Source of the DNA: DSOI01 sp041394885
GTDB taxonomy: Bacteria; Acidobacteriota; Terriglobia; Bryobacterales; Bryobacteraceae
Length of the DNA: 64,000 bases
Assembly: GCA_041394885.1 (NCBI GenBank)
Contig: JAWKHI010000018.1
Coordinates: forward strand, 61,640-125,639
Reading direction: 5' to 3'
Shown: one piece after another, positions 46,151 through 55,376 of the stretch
How positions within the stretch are numbered: the stretch's first letter is position 1
How the letters are laid out: each line of letters opens with the position of its first letter
Made by a program: the position numbers and the translations under genes
Notes under the pieces: model-generated
Database searches by the model: none
Told to the model about the DNA's origin: nothing
Seen by the model: the letters and a program-made list of their open reading frames with translations, nothing else

Positions 46151-46890
46151 TCCGCCACGCCGACCGGCTGGCGGTCCATGGACTCGAGGAGGTCGACAAC
46201 GCGCGCGCGCATGAGCGCGGTCAATCTCTCGCGATCCTTGAGCGTCATACCGGTGGTGGAGATGGGCTCACCGAGGACGAAGTCGACGGGAAGTCCGCGC
46301 AAGCAGAGACCCCCGATGGGCAGTACTTCACGGGTGCCGCGGAGGGCAAACGGGATGACGGGTGCTTGCGACTTGATGGCGATGTAGGCGGCGCCTTCCT
46401 TGAACTCCTGCATTTCGCCACGGGCGCGCGCGCCTTCGGGAAACAAGAGGACGGAGAGCCCGCGTTCCTCAATGCGCCGGGCGGCTTCCGTAAGAATCTT
46501 GAGGCTGCCGCGTGTGTCGGAATTGTCAACCGGGAAGTGGCCGGAGCGCCGCAGGTGAGTACCGAGAAATGGAAGGGCGACGTATTTCGCGTTGACGAGA
46601 AAAAGAAACTGTTGCGGGATATTGCCGAGCACGACGGGGGTGTCGAACAGGGAGAGGTGATTGCCGACGAAGACATAGTTGCGGGTCAGATCGACATTCT
46701 CCATGCCGCGGATACGAACCTCGACGCCGCCGATGGAGAGAAGCATGCGTGCCCAGCGGCGGGAGATGGCGTGCTGGCGGCGGCCGGTGGGGTCAAAAAA
46801 CGAGACGGCCACCGAGACAGTGCCCATGAAGATGGTGGCGCTGAAGATCAGCGGCGCTTTGACGGCCAACGACAGCAGTAGCTTGCTCAT
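46147..46890 (-). CDS. plsC: 1-acyl-sn-glycerol-3-phosphate acyltransferase
   Basis: This 247-residue PlsC-type enzyme has the catalytic HX4D block in NHLSLFDTPVVLG and the phosphate-binding LLFPEGARARGEM, plus PVIPFALRGTREVLPIGG. It adds the second acyl chain to lysophosphatidic acid in phospholipid synthesis. There is a membrane helix at the N-terminus. The gene overlaps glpD at its end by four bases, a sensible pairing as both use glycerol-3-phosphate metabolites. Confidence 0.92.
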   Translation of the reverse strand: MSKLLLSLAVKAPLIFSATIFMGTVSVAVSFFDPTGRRQHAISRRWARMLLSIGGVEVRIRGMENVDLTRNYVFVGNHLSLFDTPVVLGNIPQQFLFLVNAKYVALPFLGTHLRRSGHFPVDNSDTRGSLKILTEAARRIEERGLSVLLFPEGARARGEMQEFKEGAAYIAIKSQAPVIPFALRGTREVLPIGGLCLRGLPVDFVLGEPISTTGMTLKDRERLTALMRARVVDLLESMDRQPVGVAD

Positions 46891-46899
46891 GGTGGTTCG

Positions 46900-47391
46900 C
46901 TAGGCGCTGGCCGCTAGTGCACGAACGGTGCGGAAGAAAACGCTGGCCAGCGCGGTGGCGAGCAATTGGACGGTTGGAGCCAACTCGGGTTGGCCCTCGA
47001 ACATCACCATCACCATCGCGGGCCGGTTGTCGCCCGGATTGGCCAATTCGGGGGCTCCAGTGATGGGTTCGACGATGGATACGCGCAACGCCTCGGCCAT
47101 GCTGGCGTCAGAGGAGGGGTCCTCGCCGCTCAAGAGCACTCCGGCCGCCAGCGTCTGGTTGCCTTGGAAGAAAGCGACGAATGCCGCGCCGTGTTCGGCA
47201 GCCGCCCACTGCATCTCGATTTCGTTCTTGTTCAGAAAAGGGATCGGCTGCCGGAATTCGGCCGGCTGGCCGGCCAAAAACTCGGCGAACAGGTTACACA
47301 CGGTGACGCCCTGTTCCAGCGTGGGAATCAGATCGTAGGTCGCGGATTCCACGCGGCGCTGTTCCGGATGGATCGTCCGCACGGAGAACAT
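46900..47391 (-). CDS. Hypothetical protein, 163 aa
   Basis: An open frame with normal codon use starts MFSVRTIHPEQRRVESATYD. It has an alpha/beta character without signal peptide or membrane helix; the second half contains NRPAMVMVMFEGQPELAP and a hydrophobic helix VQLLATALASVFFRTV. I do not recognise the family. It lies 9 bases upstream of plsC and is probably the first gene of a plsC-glpD transcript. Confidence 0.65.
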   Translation of the reverse strand: MFSVRTIHPEQRRVESATYDLIPTLEQGVTVCNLFAEFLAGQPAEFRQPIPFLNKNEIEMQWAAAEHGAAFVAFFQGNQTLAAGVLLSGEDPSSDASMAEALRVSIVEPITGAPELANPGDNRPAMVMVMFEGQPELAPTVQLLATALASVFFRTVRALAASA

Positions 47392-47412
47392 AAGGACAAG
47401 CGTAGCAGACCC

Positions 47413-48087
47413 TTACGCTTCGGGAAGAATCGCGTAGGCGCGAACGGGAAACGAGGCGCCGCCGCGCCATGCAATGGGAACGGCGTGAAGGATGGCCCCT
47501 TCGTCGGGCAGGGCGGCCAGATTGGTCATGTGCTCGCAAATGGGCGTGCCGGCGCCCAGAAGAATCGTGTGGGCGGGGCGGGCGCTTTCCTCGATGTTGT
47601 CGACGTTGAGAGAATCAATGCCGACGAAGAATGCGCCGCGGCTCACCAGGTACCGGCAGGCGTCGGCGGTGAGATACGGGTTGGGCTCGAAGTAGCGTTC
47701 CGAGCCCCAGTGGCGGGACCAATCGGTGCGCACGAGCACGGCTTTGCCCTCGACCTCGCGTCCGGCGAACAACTCGGGGCCGACGGCGCGGCCGGTGGCG
47801 GGGACGGCGTGAAAAAGTGCGATGGGCAGGTGGGCGAGGCGGTAAAGCGGCAGCGCGGCGAGATCGAGGCCATCGCGGAAGCGGTGGATGGGTGCGTCGA
47901 CGTAGGTGCCGGTGTTGCCGCACAGATGGAGAGACGCGATGTAGAACTCGGCCTGATTCTGGTAGCGCTCGCGCGAGGTATCATAATCGAGCACCACTTC
48001 TACCTCTGGCACGGGGAGCCCGGGATAGGTCCGCATGCCGGGTTCGATGGGATGACTCACTTCCACGAATCGAGGCGGAGTGGGCAT
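47413..48087 (-). CDS. Cyclase-family (kynurenine formamidase-like) hydrolase
   Basis: This 224-residue protein has the cyclase-family metal site in HLCGNTGTYVDAPIHRF (the usual HxGTHxDxPxH, here with a Tyr in place of one His) and FFVGIDSLNVDN further on. The family hydrolyses N-formylkynurenine or related amides and lactones. The changed metal-binding residue makes activity uncertain. No kynurenine genes are nearby. It diverges from the purine permease gene, with 20 bases between their starts. Confidence 0.78.
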   Translation of the reverse strand: MPTPPRFVEVSHPIEPGMRTYPGLPVPEVEVVLDYDTSRERYQNQAEFYIASLHLCGNTGTYVDAPIHRFRDGLDLAALPLYRLAHLPIALFHAVPATGRAVGPELFAGREVEGKAVLVRTDWSRHWGSERYFEPNPYLTADACRYLVSRGAFFVGIDSLNVDNIEESARPAHTILLGAGTPICEHMTNLAALPDEGAILHAVPIAWRGGASFPVRAYAILPEA

Positions 48088-48107
48088 GAATCAGATTGTA
48101 ACGCTGA

Positions 48108-49415
48108 ATGCTAGAGCGTATAGAACGGTATTTCGAATTCGCGCGATTGCGCACGGACTGGCGGACCGAGATTTTGGCCGGCTGTACGACGTTCGCGACG
48201 ATGGCTTATATCATTTTCGTGAATCCGTCGATCCTGGCCGACGCGGGAATGCCGGTTGAGTCGGTGACGGCGGCAACCTGCCTGACGGCTGGCCTCGCCA
48301 GTATTCTCATGGGCGCCGCCGGCCGCTATCCGCTGGCGCTGGCACCGGGAATGGGTTTGAATGCCTACTTTGCGTACGTGGTGGTGCAGAAGATGCAGGT
48401 ACCGTGGCAGACGGCTTTGGGAGCGGTGTTTCTCTCCGGCGCGGCCTTCCTCGCGCTAACGCTTTGCGGCTTCCGGCAGAAGCTGTTGCGCGCCCTGCCG
48501 CGGGAACTGACAGCATCGGTGGCGGCGGGGATCGGGCTCTTTATCGCGTTCGTCGGCCTCCGCAACGCGGGAATCATCGTCGCGGACCCGGCTACCATGG
48601 TCACCCTCGGCGATCTCACCGCGCCCAATGCGACGCTGGCGATGGCAGGCATTGTCGCGATGGCGGCCCTGGCGGCGCGCCGGTTCCAGGGAGCGATCCT
48701 GGCGGGCATCGGCCTCACCTTCGCGGCGGGGCTGGCGACAGGCGCCTTCACTTGGGCGCCGAAACCGTACCAATGGCCGAGCGTTGCGGGAACGGCTCTG
48801 CAACTGGACGTAAGCGGTGCTCTACGGTTGGGGCTGGCCGAGATTGTGTTCGTGTTTCTGTTCGTGGACTTGTTCGACAATCTCGGCACGACGGTGGCGG
48901 TGACGCGGCACGCGGGCCTGATGGAGCCGGATGGCAGGATTCCCCGTGTGGGAAGCATCCTCGCCATCGACGCGGCGGCGACGATGGCGGGGGCGTTGGT
49001 GGGCACCTCGACGGTGGTGAGCTACATCGAGTCGGCGGCGGGAATCGCGGCAGGGGGGAGGTCTGGAGTGACGGCGGTCGTTACGGGCGTACTGTTTCTG
49101 GCGGCGATGATTCTGGCGCCGTTGGCGGGGACGATTCCTGGCGCGGCGACAGCGCCTGCTCTGGTGTTGGTGGGCGCGGCGATGCTGGGGCACATCGCGG
49201 CCATCGATTGGAACCAGCCGCGAGTGGCGATACCGGCGTTTCTCACTATCGCCGCCATCCCGCTAACCTTCAGCATCGCCAACGGACTGGCGCTGGGATT
49301 TACGGCCTACTGCCTGATCCAACTGCTGAGCGGGCATGGGCGGGAGGTTTCGGCGCTGATGTACGGTTTATGCGCGCTGTTCCTAGTGCGTTTCCTGTAC
49401 CTCGGGGCGGGGTAG
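48108..49415 (+). CDS. NCS2-family purine permease (AzgA-like)
   Basis: This 435-residue transporter has about 12-14 membrane helices and the AzgA/xanthine-uracil permease marks: EILAGCTTFATMAYIIFVNP, LALAPGMGLNAYFAYVVV, FVFLFVDLFDNLGTTVAVT and GTSTVVSYIESAAGIAAGGR, the last being the conserved substrate-site block. It should take up purine bases with protons, complementing the purine genes at 18.6-23 kb. Intact. Confidence 0.92.
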   Translation: MLERIERYFEFARLRTDWRTEILAGCTTFATMAYIIFVNPSILADAGMPVESVTAATCLTAGLASILMGAAGRYPLALAPGMGLNAYFAYVVVQKMQVPWQTALGAVFLSGAAFLALTLCGFRQKLLRALPRELTASVAAGIGLFIAFVGLRNAGIIVADPATMVTLGDLTAPNATLAMAGIVAMAALAARRFQGAILAGIGLTFAAGLATGAFTWAPKPYQWPSVAGTALQLDVSGALRLGLAEIVFVFLFVDLFDNLGTTVAVTRHAGLMEPDGRIPRVGSILAIDAAATMAGALVGTSTVVSYIESAAGIAAGGRSGVTAVVTGVLFLAAMILAPLAGTIPGAATAPALVLVGAAMLGHIAAIDWNQPRVAIPAFLTIAAIPLTFSIANGLALGFTAYCLIQLLSGHGREVSALMYGLCALFLVRFLYLGAG

Positions 49416-49533
49416 AATCGCCGCGAAAAAGGGGCTCGGGCGAACACTACAACGGGGTTAGGGTTTTTCGCGCGAATCTTGAGTGGCTTCGCTGGTTCTT
49501 CCATCATTCCGGAAGACCGATAAAGGGATAGAC

Positions 49534-50205
49534 ATGGAAACCTCGCTCGTTGCTCTCTCGCTCAAACCGGTAACCATCCTGTCCTTTCTGCTTTGCGTGG
49601 TCGCTGTGCTGTGGTGCGCGGTGATGATGCCGAAGCTGCGTTTCGGAAAGGACCGGTTCGTGGTGGGTTTGGTGGGGATGCTGTCGGTGCATCATGGATT
49701 CACGATGCTTGGGCAGGCGGGGGTGTGGCTGGGCGCGGCGCCAACGGCGACCGGCCAATGGGTGACGCTGGGGGCGACGGCGCTCTACCTGGTGACAGTG
49801 ATCATTCTGGAGCGGGCCACCACAGAGAATCGGCGGAACCAGTTCCGTTTGCGTCTGGCCGAAGGCAACCAGGCTCCGCCGCCCAAGCCCGTGATGCGCG
49901 GGCGGTCCGGGGAGAACTCGCCGGGGGTTTCGCCTCACATGACCGACGCCGTGATCGAATCCTCGCCGCTGGCGATGTTCGCCGTGGACGCCAACGGGGC
50001 GATTTGCTGCTGGAACACGGCCGCGGAAAAGGAATTCGGCTGGAGCAAGAGTGAAGTGATCGGGCGCGAGACGCCTTTCGGAGGGGCCGAACAACTGCGG
50101 CGGAAGGACGGATCGGAGGTACAAGCCTCTATCTGGACTGCGCCGGTGGATCTGCACGGCGCGCTCGGGCAGGGACGTCTCACCATCGTCGCCAACCACG
50201 GGTAA
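49534..50205 (+). CDS. Membrane protein with C-terminal PAS domain, 223 aa
   Basis: From ATG 49534 the protein has three or more membrane helices (for example TILSFLLCVVAVLWCAVMM and WVTLGATALYLVTVIIL) and then a linker and a PAS domain (IESSPLAMFAVDANGAICCW, NTAAEKEFGWSKSEVIGRE). PAS domains sense small molecules or redox state. No kinase, cyclase or phosphodiesterase output follows, so it may be a sensor that acts on a separate partner. Weak Shine-Dalgarno; start supported by the membrane helix. Confidence 0.75.
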   Translation: METSLVALSLKPVTILSFLLCVVAVLWCAVMMPKLRFGKDRFVVGLVGMLSVHHGFTMLGQAGVWLGAAPTATGQWVTLGATALYLVTVIILERATTENRRNQFRLRLAEGNQAPPPKPVMRGRSGENSPGVSPHMTDAVIESSPLAMFAVDANGAICCWNTAAEKEFGWSKSEVIGRETPFGGAEQLRRKDGSEVQASIWTAPVDLHGALGQGRLTIVANHG

Positions 50206-50831
50206 CCAAGGTCTGTCGTCGAGACCTACCGGGCGTCAGTCTGCTGCTTGGAGTCCGGCTGCGGTGTTGGAAATATCCGTACGTTTGCAAGGTCTCCTGC
50301 CATCATCGCGGTTTATGCGCGCCGAGTCGGCGCCCCCCCAGAATCGATCCATTCATCCTTCAGAGCAGCGGAATTGGCGAGACCACTGACGAAACAACCG
50401 GGTCGGGCCAGACGCGACCGCGGAGTGGCACGTCCGCGGCGAGGCTCGTGGATGCTACGCCGGGGACGCGTGAAATTGTCGAGATTCGCCAGACTGCTGA
50501 GGGTGCGGATAAACCACCGGCGCCGGAGCGACAGGGAAAACGCGACCGGAATCACCACCGGCGAGGACGACAGCCGCGGTCGTGCTCCGGCAACCGACCG
50601 AGAATCGCTCTGCAGCGCCCTGGAGTAGACGCGTGGTGGGAATCCAGACCGCAAGGCCGGCGCCTGAAGAATGAATGCGCTGGCTTCCACGGAGCCCGCG
50701 GGGAGCGGGTTCCCCCTGCCGAGCGTGGCCCAAACAGTTCGGGCGTCCCGGCCGCAACTCGTTGCCGAGGGGGGTGGGGACGCCCAGGGAGCGGGGGAGG
50801 AGTTCCCGCCTTGCCGTTGCGTCGAGCCTTT
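50206..50831. other. Intergenic region, 626 bp
   Basis: No supported gene on either strand. Short frames have low-complexity composition (Pro, Arg, Ser) and no homology I recognise. It may hold the 3' ends and terminators of the two converging genes, but no clear hairpin was seen. Confidence 0.4.
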
Positions 50832-52448
50832 TTACTGCGGCGTCGCTTCGAAGTACCCTGCCGCCAGTTCCGGTTTGGAGGCGAGGGCCTGGCTCCAATA
50901 GAGGCGCGCTTCTTCGGAGTGGCCAAGAGCCTTGAGGGCGTGGCCGAGATTCAGCAGCGCCTCGGGGAAGTCCGGACGTTCGGTGATCGCCTCGCGGTAG
51001 AGCCGGATGGCGTCGTCGAGTTGCCCGCTCTTCTGGAGGATGAGGCCGGTGTTGTAGAACAATTCCGGACTCCGCTCGCCTTTGTCGATGAGCTTGGCCT
51101 GGCACTCGAGGGCGGCTTCGAAGTCCTCGCGTTCGATGGCGAGGGCGGCGAGACCGCGGAGCGCGTCGATCGATTCGGGATCGGATTCGAGTGCGCCCTG
51201 GAAAGTGATTCCAGCCGAATCCCGGTCGCCCATCTTCCAATAGGCGAGCCCGAGGTTGACCTGCGCTTCGGGCCACGCAGTGCGCTTGCGGAGGCAGTTT
51301 TCGAAGGCCTCGATGGCGCCGCGGAAATCGGAGCGCTGGAGGCGCAGGTAGCCGAGGCGGAACCAGGCGTCTTCCCAATCCGGATTGCTCTGGAGCACGC
51401 GCTCGTAGAGCTTTTCGGCGTCGTAGACCGAGTCTTGCTGCTCGTGGAGCAGGGCGAGGTTGTAGATCACGGCGGGGATGTCGGGTTGAATCTTCAGGGC
51501 GCGCTCGTAGGCTTCGCGGGCGGTCTTGAAGTCGCTCAACTCGTGCTGGACCACGCCGAGGTTGACCCAGGCGTTCTTGGCGTCGGACCGGAACTTGAGG
51601 GCTTCCTGATACGCCTTGGCGGCCTGATCGAGCCGGGCGGTCCGTTGATAGGCCACGCCGAGGTTGAACCAGCGTTCAAAGCTGTCGGGGGTGAACTCGA
51701 CGAGCTTGGCGCAGAACTTCGAGGCGGCTTCATAATCGCCGGAAGCGAAGGCGCAGGTGGCGAGACCCTCGACGGCGGCTTGTGAGTACGGACGAAGGGT
51801 GAGCAGTTTCTCGGAGTGCTCGCGGACGGTGTCGTAGTCCTTCCGCGCAATGCCGATGCTGATGAGGTTAACGAGCGCATCCTCGGAGTTGGGGTTCTTC
51901 TGGAGGGTGCTCTTGTAGACGGCGGCGGCCTCCTCGAGGCGCCCGGTCAACTGGAGTGCGACGGCTTTGCCGAACAGCGCGGTTTCGTTTTCCGGGCTGC
52001 CGGCCAGCACTTTGTCGAAACTGTCGAGCGCGGTCTGCGCGCGGTCGAGGTGCAGCAGGCAGACGCCGAAGCCGAGCACGGCGTCGAGGCGGGCGGGATC
52101 GGCCTCATGCGCCTTCTGGAAATATTCGGCGGCTTGAGGCCATTTGCCGAGTTTTTCCAGGCACACGGCCAGGTTGAACGTGGCGCCGGGTTGACGGGGG
52201 TCGAGTTCGAGAAGCTTGGAATAGCTCTGTGCGGCCTCTTCGTACAACTCCAGTTCGAATTGGATATGCCCGCGGGCCGAACAGATGTCGGCGTTGACCT
52301 CGCCGCGCTCGACGGCGTCGTCGAGCTCCCGCAAGGCCTCCTTGAGCTTTCCTTCCAAATGCAGGGAAACCGCTTTGCCGAGCACGCTGGCGGCGCTGCG
52401 GTCGGGACCTGCGGCCTTCTGGTCGGCCGCTTTCTTTCTCGGGTTCAT
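50832..52448 (-). CDS. TPR-repeat protein, 538 aa
   Basis: The start at 52448 (MNPRKKAADQ) is supported by GGAGGA upstream. The protein is a run of about 14 TPR units with repeated W/F-FNLGVAYQ, YNLALLHEQQ, AWVNLGVVQHEL and LNLGHALKALG patterns, typical of long superhelical scaffolds. There is no signal peptide, so it is cytoplasmic. It starts 22 bases after the stop of the large zinc-finger membrane gene, and both are probably in one transcript. The function is unknown. Confidence 0.85.
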   Translation of the reverse strand: MNPRKKAADQKAAGPDRSAASVLGKAVSLHLEGKLKEALRELDDAVERGEVNADICSARGHIQFELELYEEAAQSYSKLLELDPRQPGATFNLAVCLEKLGKWPQAAEYFQKAHEADPARLDAVLGFGVCLLHLDRAQTALDSFDKVLAGSPENETALFGKAVALQLTGRLEEAAAVYKSTLQKNPNSEDALVNLISIGIARKDYDTVREHSEKLLTLRPYSQAAVEGLATCAFASGDYEAASKFCAKLVEFTPDSFERWFNLGVAYQRTARLDQAAKAYQEALKFRSDAKNAWVNLGVVQHELSDFKTAREAYERALKIQPDIPAVIYNLALLHEQQDSVYDAEKLYERVLQSNPDWEDAWFRLGYLRLQRSDFRGAIEAFENCLRKRTAWPEAQVNLGLAYWKMGDRDSAGITFQGALESDPESIDALRGLAALAIEREDFEAALECQAKLIDKGERSPELFYNTGLILQKSGQLDDAIRLYREAITERPDFPEALLNLGHALKALGHSEEARLYWSQALASKPELAAGYFEATPQ

Positions 52449-52470
52449 CGCTCTCTCTCCTCCACTATCG

Positions 52471-55215
52471 TTATAGACTTCGATTCGTTCGGAGGCCGCC
52501 GGGCGCGAGAAACGCGCACAGGCGGCCCAAAATGTCGTATTGATGCCACACGCCGACCCACCGGATCCGGGCCAACTCGCCCGGGTTGCTGAAGAAGCCC
52601 ACTCCACCGCGCGTCAGGCGTTCATCGTCCCAGGAATCGATGATCATGCCCTGGACCGAAACGGTGAAGCTAGTGCCGCGAACCTCCGACAGCACGCGGT
52701 AAACGGTGTCTGACTGCAATTGAAGCGGCAGTTCGGTAGTTCGGGCCGGGCCAGCCACGCCATTGACGACGCGGTAGCGGACAAGGTTCACCTTGGCCAG
52801 TGGGCCGCCGCTCACGATGGTCAGTTTACAGGCATAGTAGTTGCGCAGGTCCGATGCCCGCAGCACCCATCCCATGCTCCGGCGTTCGATCTGGCCGAGG
52901 AATTCCACGCGATAGTCGGCCAAGTGCACCGAAGGAGTGTAGAGCGCCAGGGGGCCGGTGCGGACGAAGCCGGCCGCGTCGTAGGACCAGTTCCGCGCCC
53001 AGTTTCCGGATCCGGTCCACGACGAGAGGCCGCTGCGGAAGTCGTCGGTCAGCGCCACGGCGGCGCGGTTCACCAGCTTTTGCTCGAGCGAGTCCCAAAA
53101 CGACGCGGGCTCGGCGGCGACGGTGGCCGGCGTGGCCGAGGGCTCTGGCATTGGCACAACGCCCCGGTCCGGCTTGGCGGCGTTGCGAGGGGCCGCACCG
53201 GCAACCGGTCCACTCGCGGCCGCGCCGGCGGCCTGTTCCGGCTCGTTTTGTTGGATCCTGCCGACAAGCGTAGCGAAATCGGGCGAACCGCTGAGCATGC
53301 CGCTCGGGCCGAGCAAGGCGACCGCGGCCACCAGCGCCATCAATGGGCCGCTCCAACGGATGGGAGCGGGTAATTCCTGCCACCGTCCGGCCATGCGTTG
53401 GAAACGCAATCCCCACAGCTGCGCCTTCGACGCCGGGGTGGTCTGGAACAGGGTGGTCCTGGTGCGGAGCCCGGAGACGCCCACCGGAGCCGGCGGCGGC
53501 GGTTCCGACAGGTTGCCTTCGGTGCGAAAGGCCGGCTTGGCGTCGCACGGCGCGGTCTCGTCGAGCGAGATCGGGAACATCTTCCGCGCGAGCACCGCGA
53601 GGCGGCGGGCCGACTGCACACGCAGTTCCGGCGCCGTGATGGCGACACCAGCCGCCGGACGGACCTCGGGGATCGCGGTGGCCTCGCGACCCCGGGCCGT
53701 GAGAGCCATCGCACGCATACGCACCGAAAGATCGATGGGCACGGGCCCGGCGGAAACCGTAAGCCAGTCATTGTGGAGGGCAGCATGCAGCCGTCCCCGG
53801 CGCAACTCCGGCGACGCCAACACCTCGGGTTCGCAAGTATGCTCACCGGGGAGCACTTCGGTGCCGGACCGCGTTTTGGGATGCATCCCGAGCCGCTCGA
53901 GACCTCCGAGCGGATACCGGAATTCGGGTGCGTATGGTTTCACCGAAGGCACCCTCGTCGTCATGGGAGCGAGAGGAAGCGCATCGCTGGTGAGCCAAAC
54001 CGCGCTGGCGCGGTTTCCGGCGAAGGGGACGACGATCTCCAGACGCCCACCACGGGGAAGGGCTCGCGCCACCGGCGCTTGTTTCCATCGCGGCGCGCGA
54101 CACCGGAGCTTGCTGTCGATCTGCCGGGGGAACAGCGCGATCCAAGGGTATCGGCCCGCCACCGGTTCGGTGAGGCTCACTGTCGTCCTGGATCCCCGGC
54201 GCAGGGAAGGGACGGCGCCTGCGGCCGTAGCCGGCAGAAGCAGAGGCGCACTGTGCGGCTTCACCATGTCCTGTCCGCCGGCGACGGTTCGCAAGGCGGC
54301 CGAGTAGGAGGGAACCCGGCGCGGATTGGGCGGAGTAATTCCCAGCAGGCCGCAGCCTTCGTGCTGCGCCGCGGCGTAGGGATCGCTGCGCGGGTCCGAA
54401 CGCAACTCCACTGCGAGGAGCGGGAAATTCTTCGGCCGCCAGTCCAGCCGCTGGCTCACCGGCAGAGCCCACAGTTGCCGGATGGCAAGCTGGCCCGCGC
54501 TGCGGAACTTGAATTCCGCCGGCCAAGGCTGTTCGGGAGCGAGCCCTGGTTCGGCGGCGGGCTCAGGCTCACCCGCAGGCCCGCCTGCGTGTGGCTGAGC
54601 CGGCGAGACGGCCGGCTCCTCGAGCGGCGCGCTGCGGCTCCATGAGCAGGCATCGGCGGGAAGGTACGGCTGCGGGAGCAGCGTGGGGGGCTGGGACCAA
54701 TGCGCATCCCCGGCCGGCGCCGATGCGAATGCCAGTGTGACAGGGGGCGCGGGGTCGATGGCCGCGAGCGCGAGCAGGGACTTGACCGTAGGAGGCAATC
54801 GCCGCGTGGCGCTGCGCTTTTCAAGCGCCGGCACCACCAGCCGCCGCCGGGGCCGCGTCGGCTTGGCCGGAGGAAGCTGCATCCCGCGGCCGGTCCACTC
54901 TATCCAGGAGAAGGCAAACGGAAAAAACGCCTGGCAGGCCGGACTGCTTCCATCCGCCCCCGGTTTGGCGGACTTCTTCCCTTTTCCTGGAGCCGCTTTG
55001 GGCGCGGCTTTCGCCTGGGCTTGGGCCTGCTCTGCCTTGGCCGCCTGTATCTTGGACCTGTTCTTGTCCTCGGTCGAGGCGGCAGCCAGCAGCCGCGACA
55101 CAGCTACCTGGTTCTGTTCGCGCTGGAATTCTTCCTGATGTGCCGCGGAACAGAAATCACCGTTCTTCATTTTGCGAAGGAACGGCAGTTTCTTTCCGCA
55201 CAGCAGACAGTGCAT
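52471..55215 (-). CDS. Zinc-finger, membrane-anchored protein with C-terminal jelly-roll domain, 914 aa
   Basis: It begins MHCLLCGKKLPFLRKMKNGD with Cys-x2-Cys and later FCSAAHQEEF, a small zinc finger. A long Ala/Pro/Arg-rich low-complexity region (about 50-590) leads to one membrane helix (PLMALVAAVALLGPSGML, about 630-650), then after a linker VALTDDFRSGLSSWTGSGNW, the start of a concanavalin/LamG-like domain, with MGWVLRASDLRNYYACKL and VGFFSNPGELARIRWV. So the N-terminus is cytoplasmic and the C-terminal domain is outside, probably binding a glycan. No family name can be given. Cotranscribed with the TPR gene downstream. Confidence 0.75.
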   Translation of the reverse strand: MHCLLCGKKLPFLRKMKNGDFCSAAHQEEFQREQNQVAVSRLLAAASTEDKNRSKIQAAKAEQAQAQAKAAPKAAPGKGKKSAKPGADGSSPACQAFFPFAFSWIEWTGRGMQLPPAKPTRPRRRLVVPALEKRSATRRLPPTVKSLLALAAIDPAPPVTLAFASAPAGDAHWSQPPTLLPQPYLPADACSWSRSAPLEEPAVSPAQPHAGGPAGEPEPAAEPGLAPEQPWPAEFKFRSAGQLAIRQLWALPVSQRLDWRPKNFPLLAVELRSDPRSDPYAAAQHEGCGLLGITPPNPRRVPSYSAALRTVAGGQDMVKPHSAPLLLPATAAGAVPSLRRGSRTTVSLTEPVAGRYPWIALFPRQIDSKLRCRAPRWKQAPVARALPRGGRLEIVVPFAGNRASAVWLTSDALPLAPMTTRVPSVKPYAPEFRYPLGGLERLGMHPKTRSGTEVLPGEHTCEPEVLASPELRRGRLHAALHNDWLTVSAGPVPIDLSVRMRAMALTARGREATAIPEVRPAAGVAITAPELRVQSARRLAVLARKMFPISLDETAPCDAKPAFRTEGNLSEPPPPAPVGVSGLRTRTTLFQTTPASKAQLWGLRFQRMAGRWQELPAPIRWSGPLMALVAAVALLGPSGMLSGSPDFATLVGRIQQNEPEQAAGAAASGPVAGAAPRNAAKPDRGVVPMPEPSATPATVAAEPASFWDSLEQKLVNRAAVALTDDFRSGLSSWTGSGNWARNWSYDAAGFVRTGPLALYTPSVHLADYRVEFLGQIERRSMGWVLRASDLRNYYACKLTIVSGGPLAKVNLVRYRVVNGVAGPARTTELPLQLQSDTVYRVLSEVRGTSFTVSVQGMIIDSWDDERLTRGGVGFFSNPGELARIRWVGVWHQYDILGRLCAFLAPGGLRTNRSL

Positions 55216-55376
55216 CGACGAGCCCTTTCTATGGATCTACGTTGATGGTAAGGAAACCCCGGAACTATAGCTACGCGTCGAAACCCTTAGTTCGCCAGTC
55301 CTGTTCTACCTTAGAAGCTGTTCGGGCCTGAGAGGAATGAGCGGAGCAAGCCGGTACTCGCCTGAAAATTGGGAGA

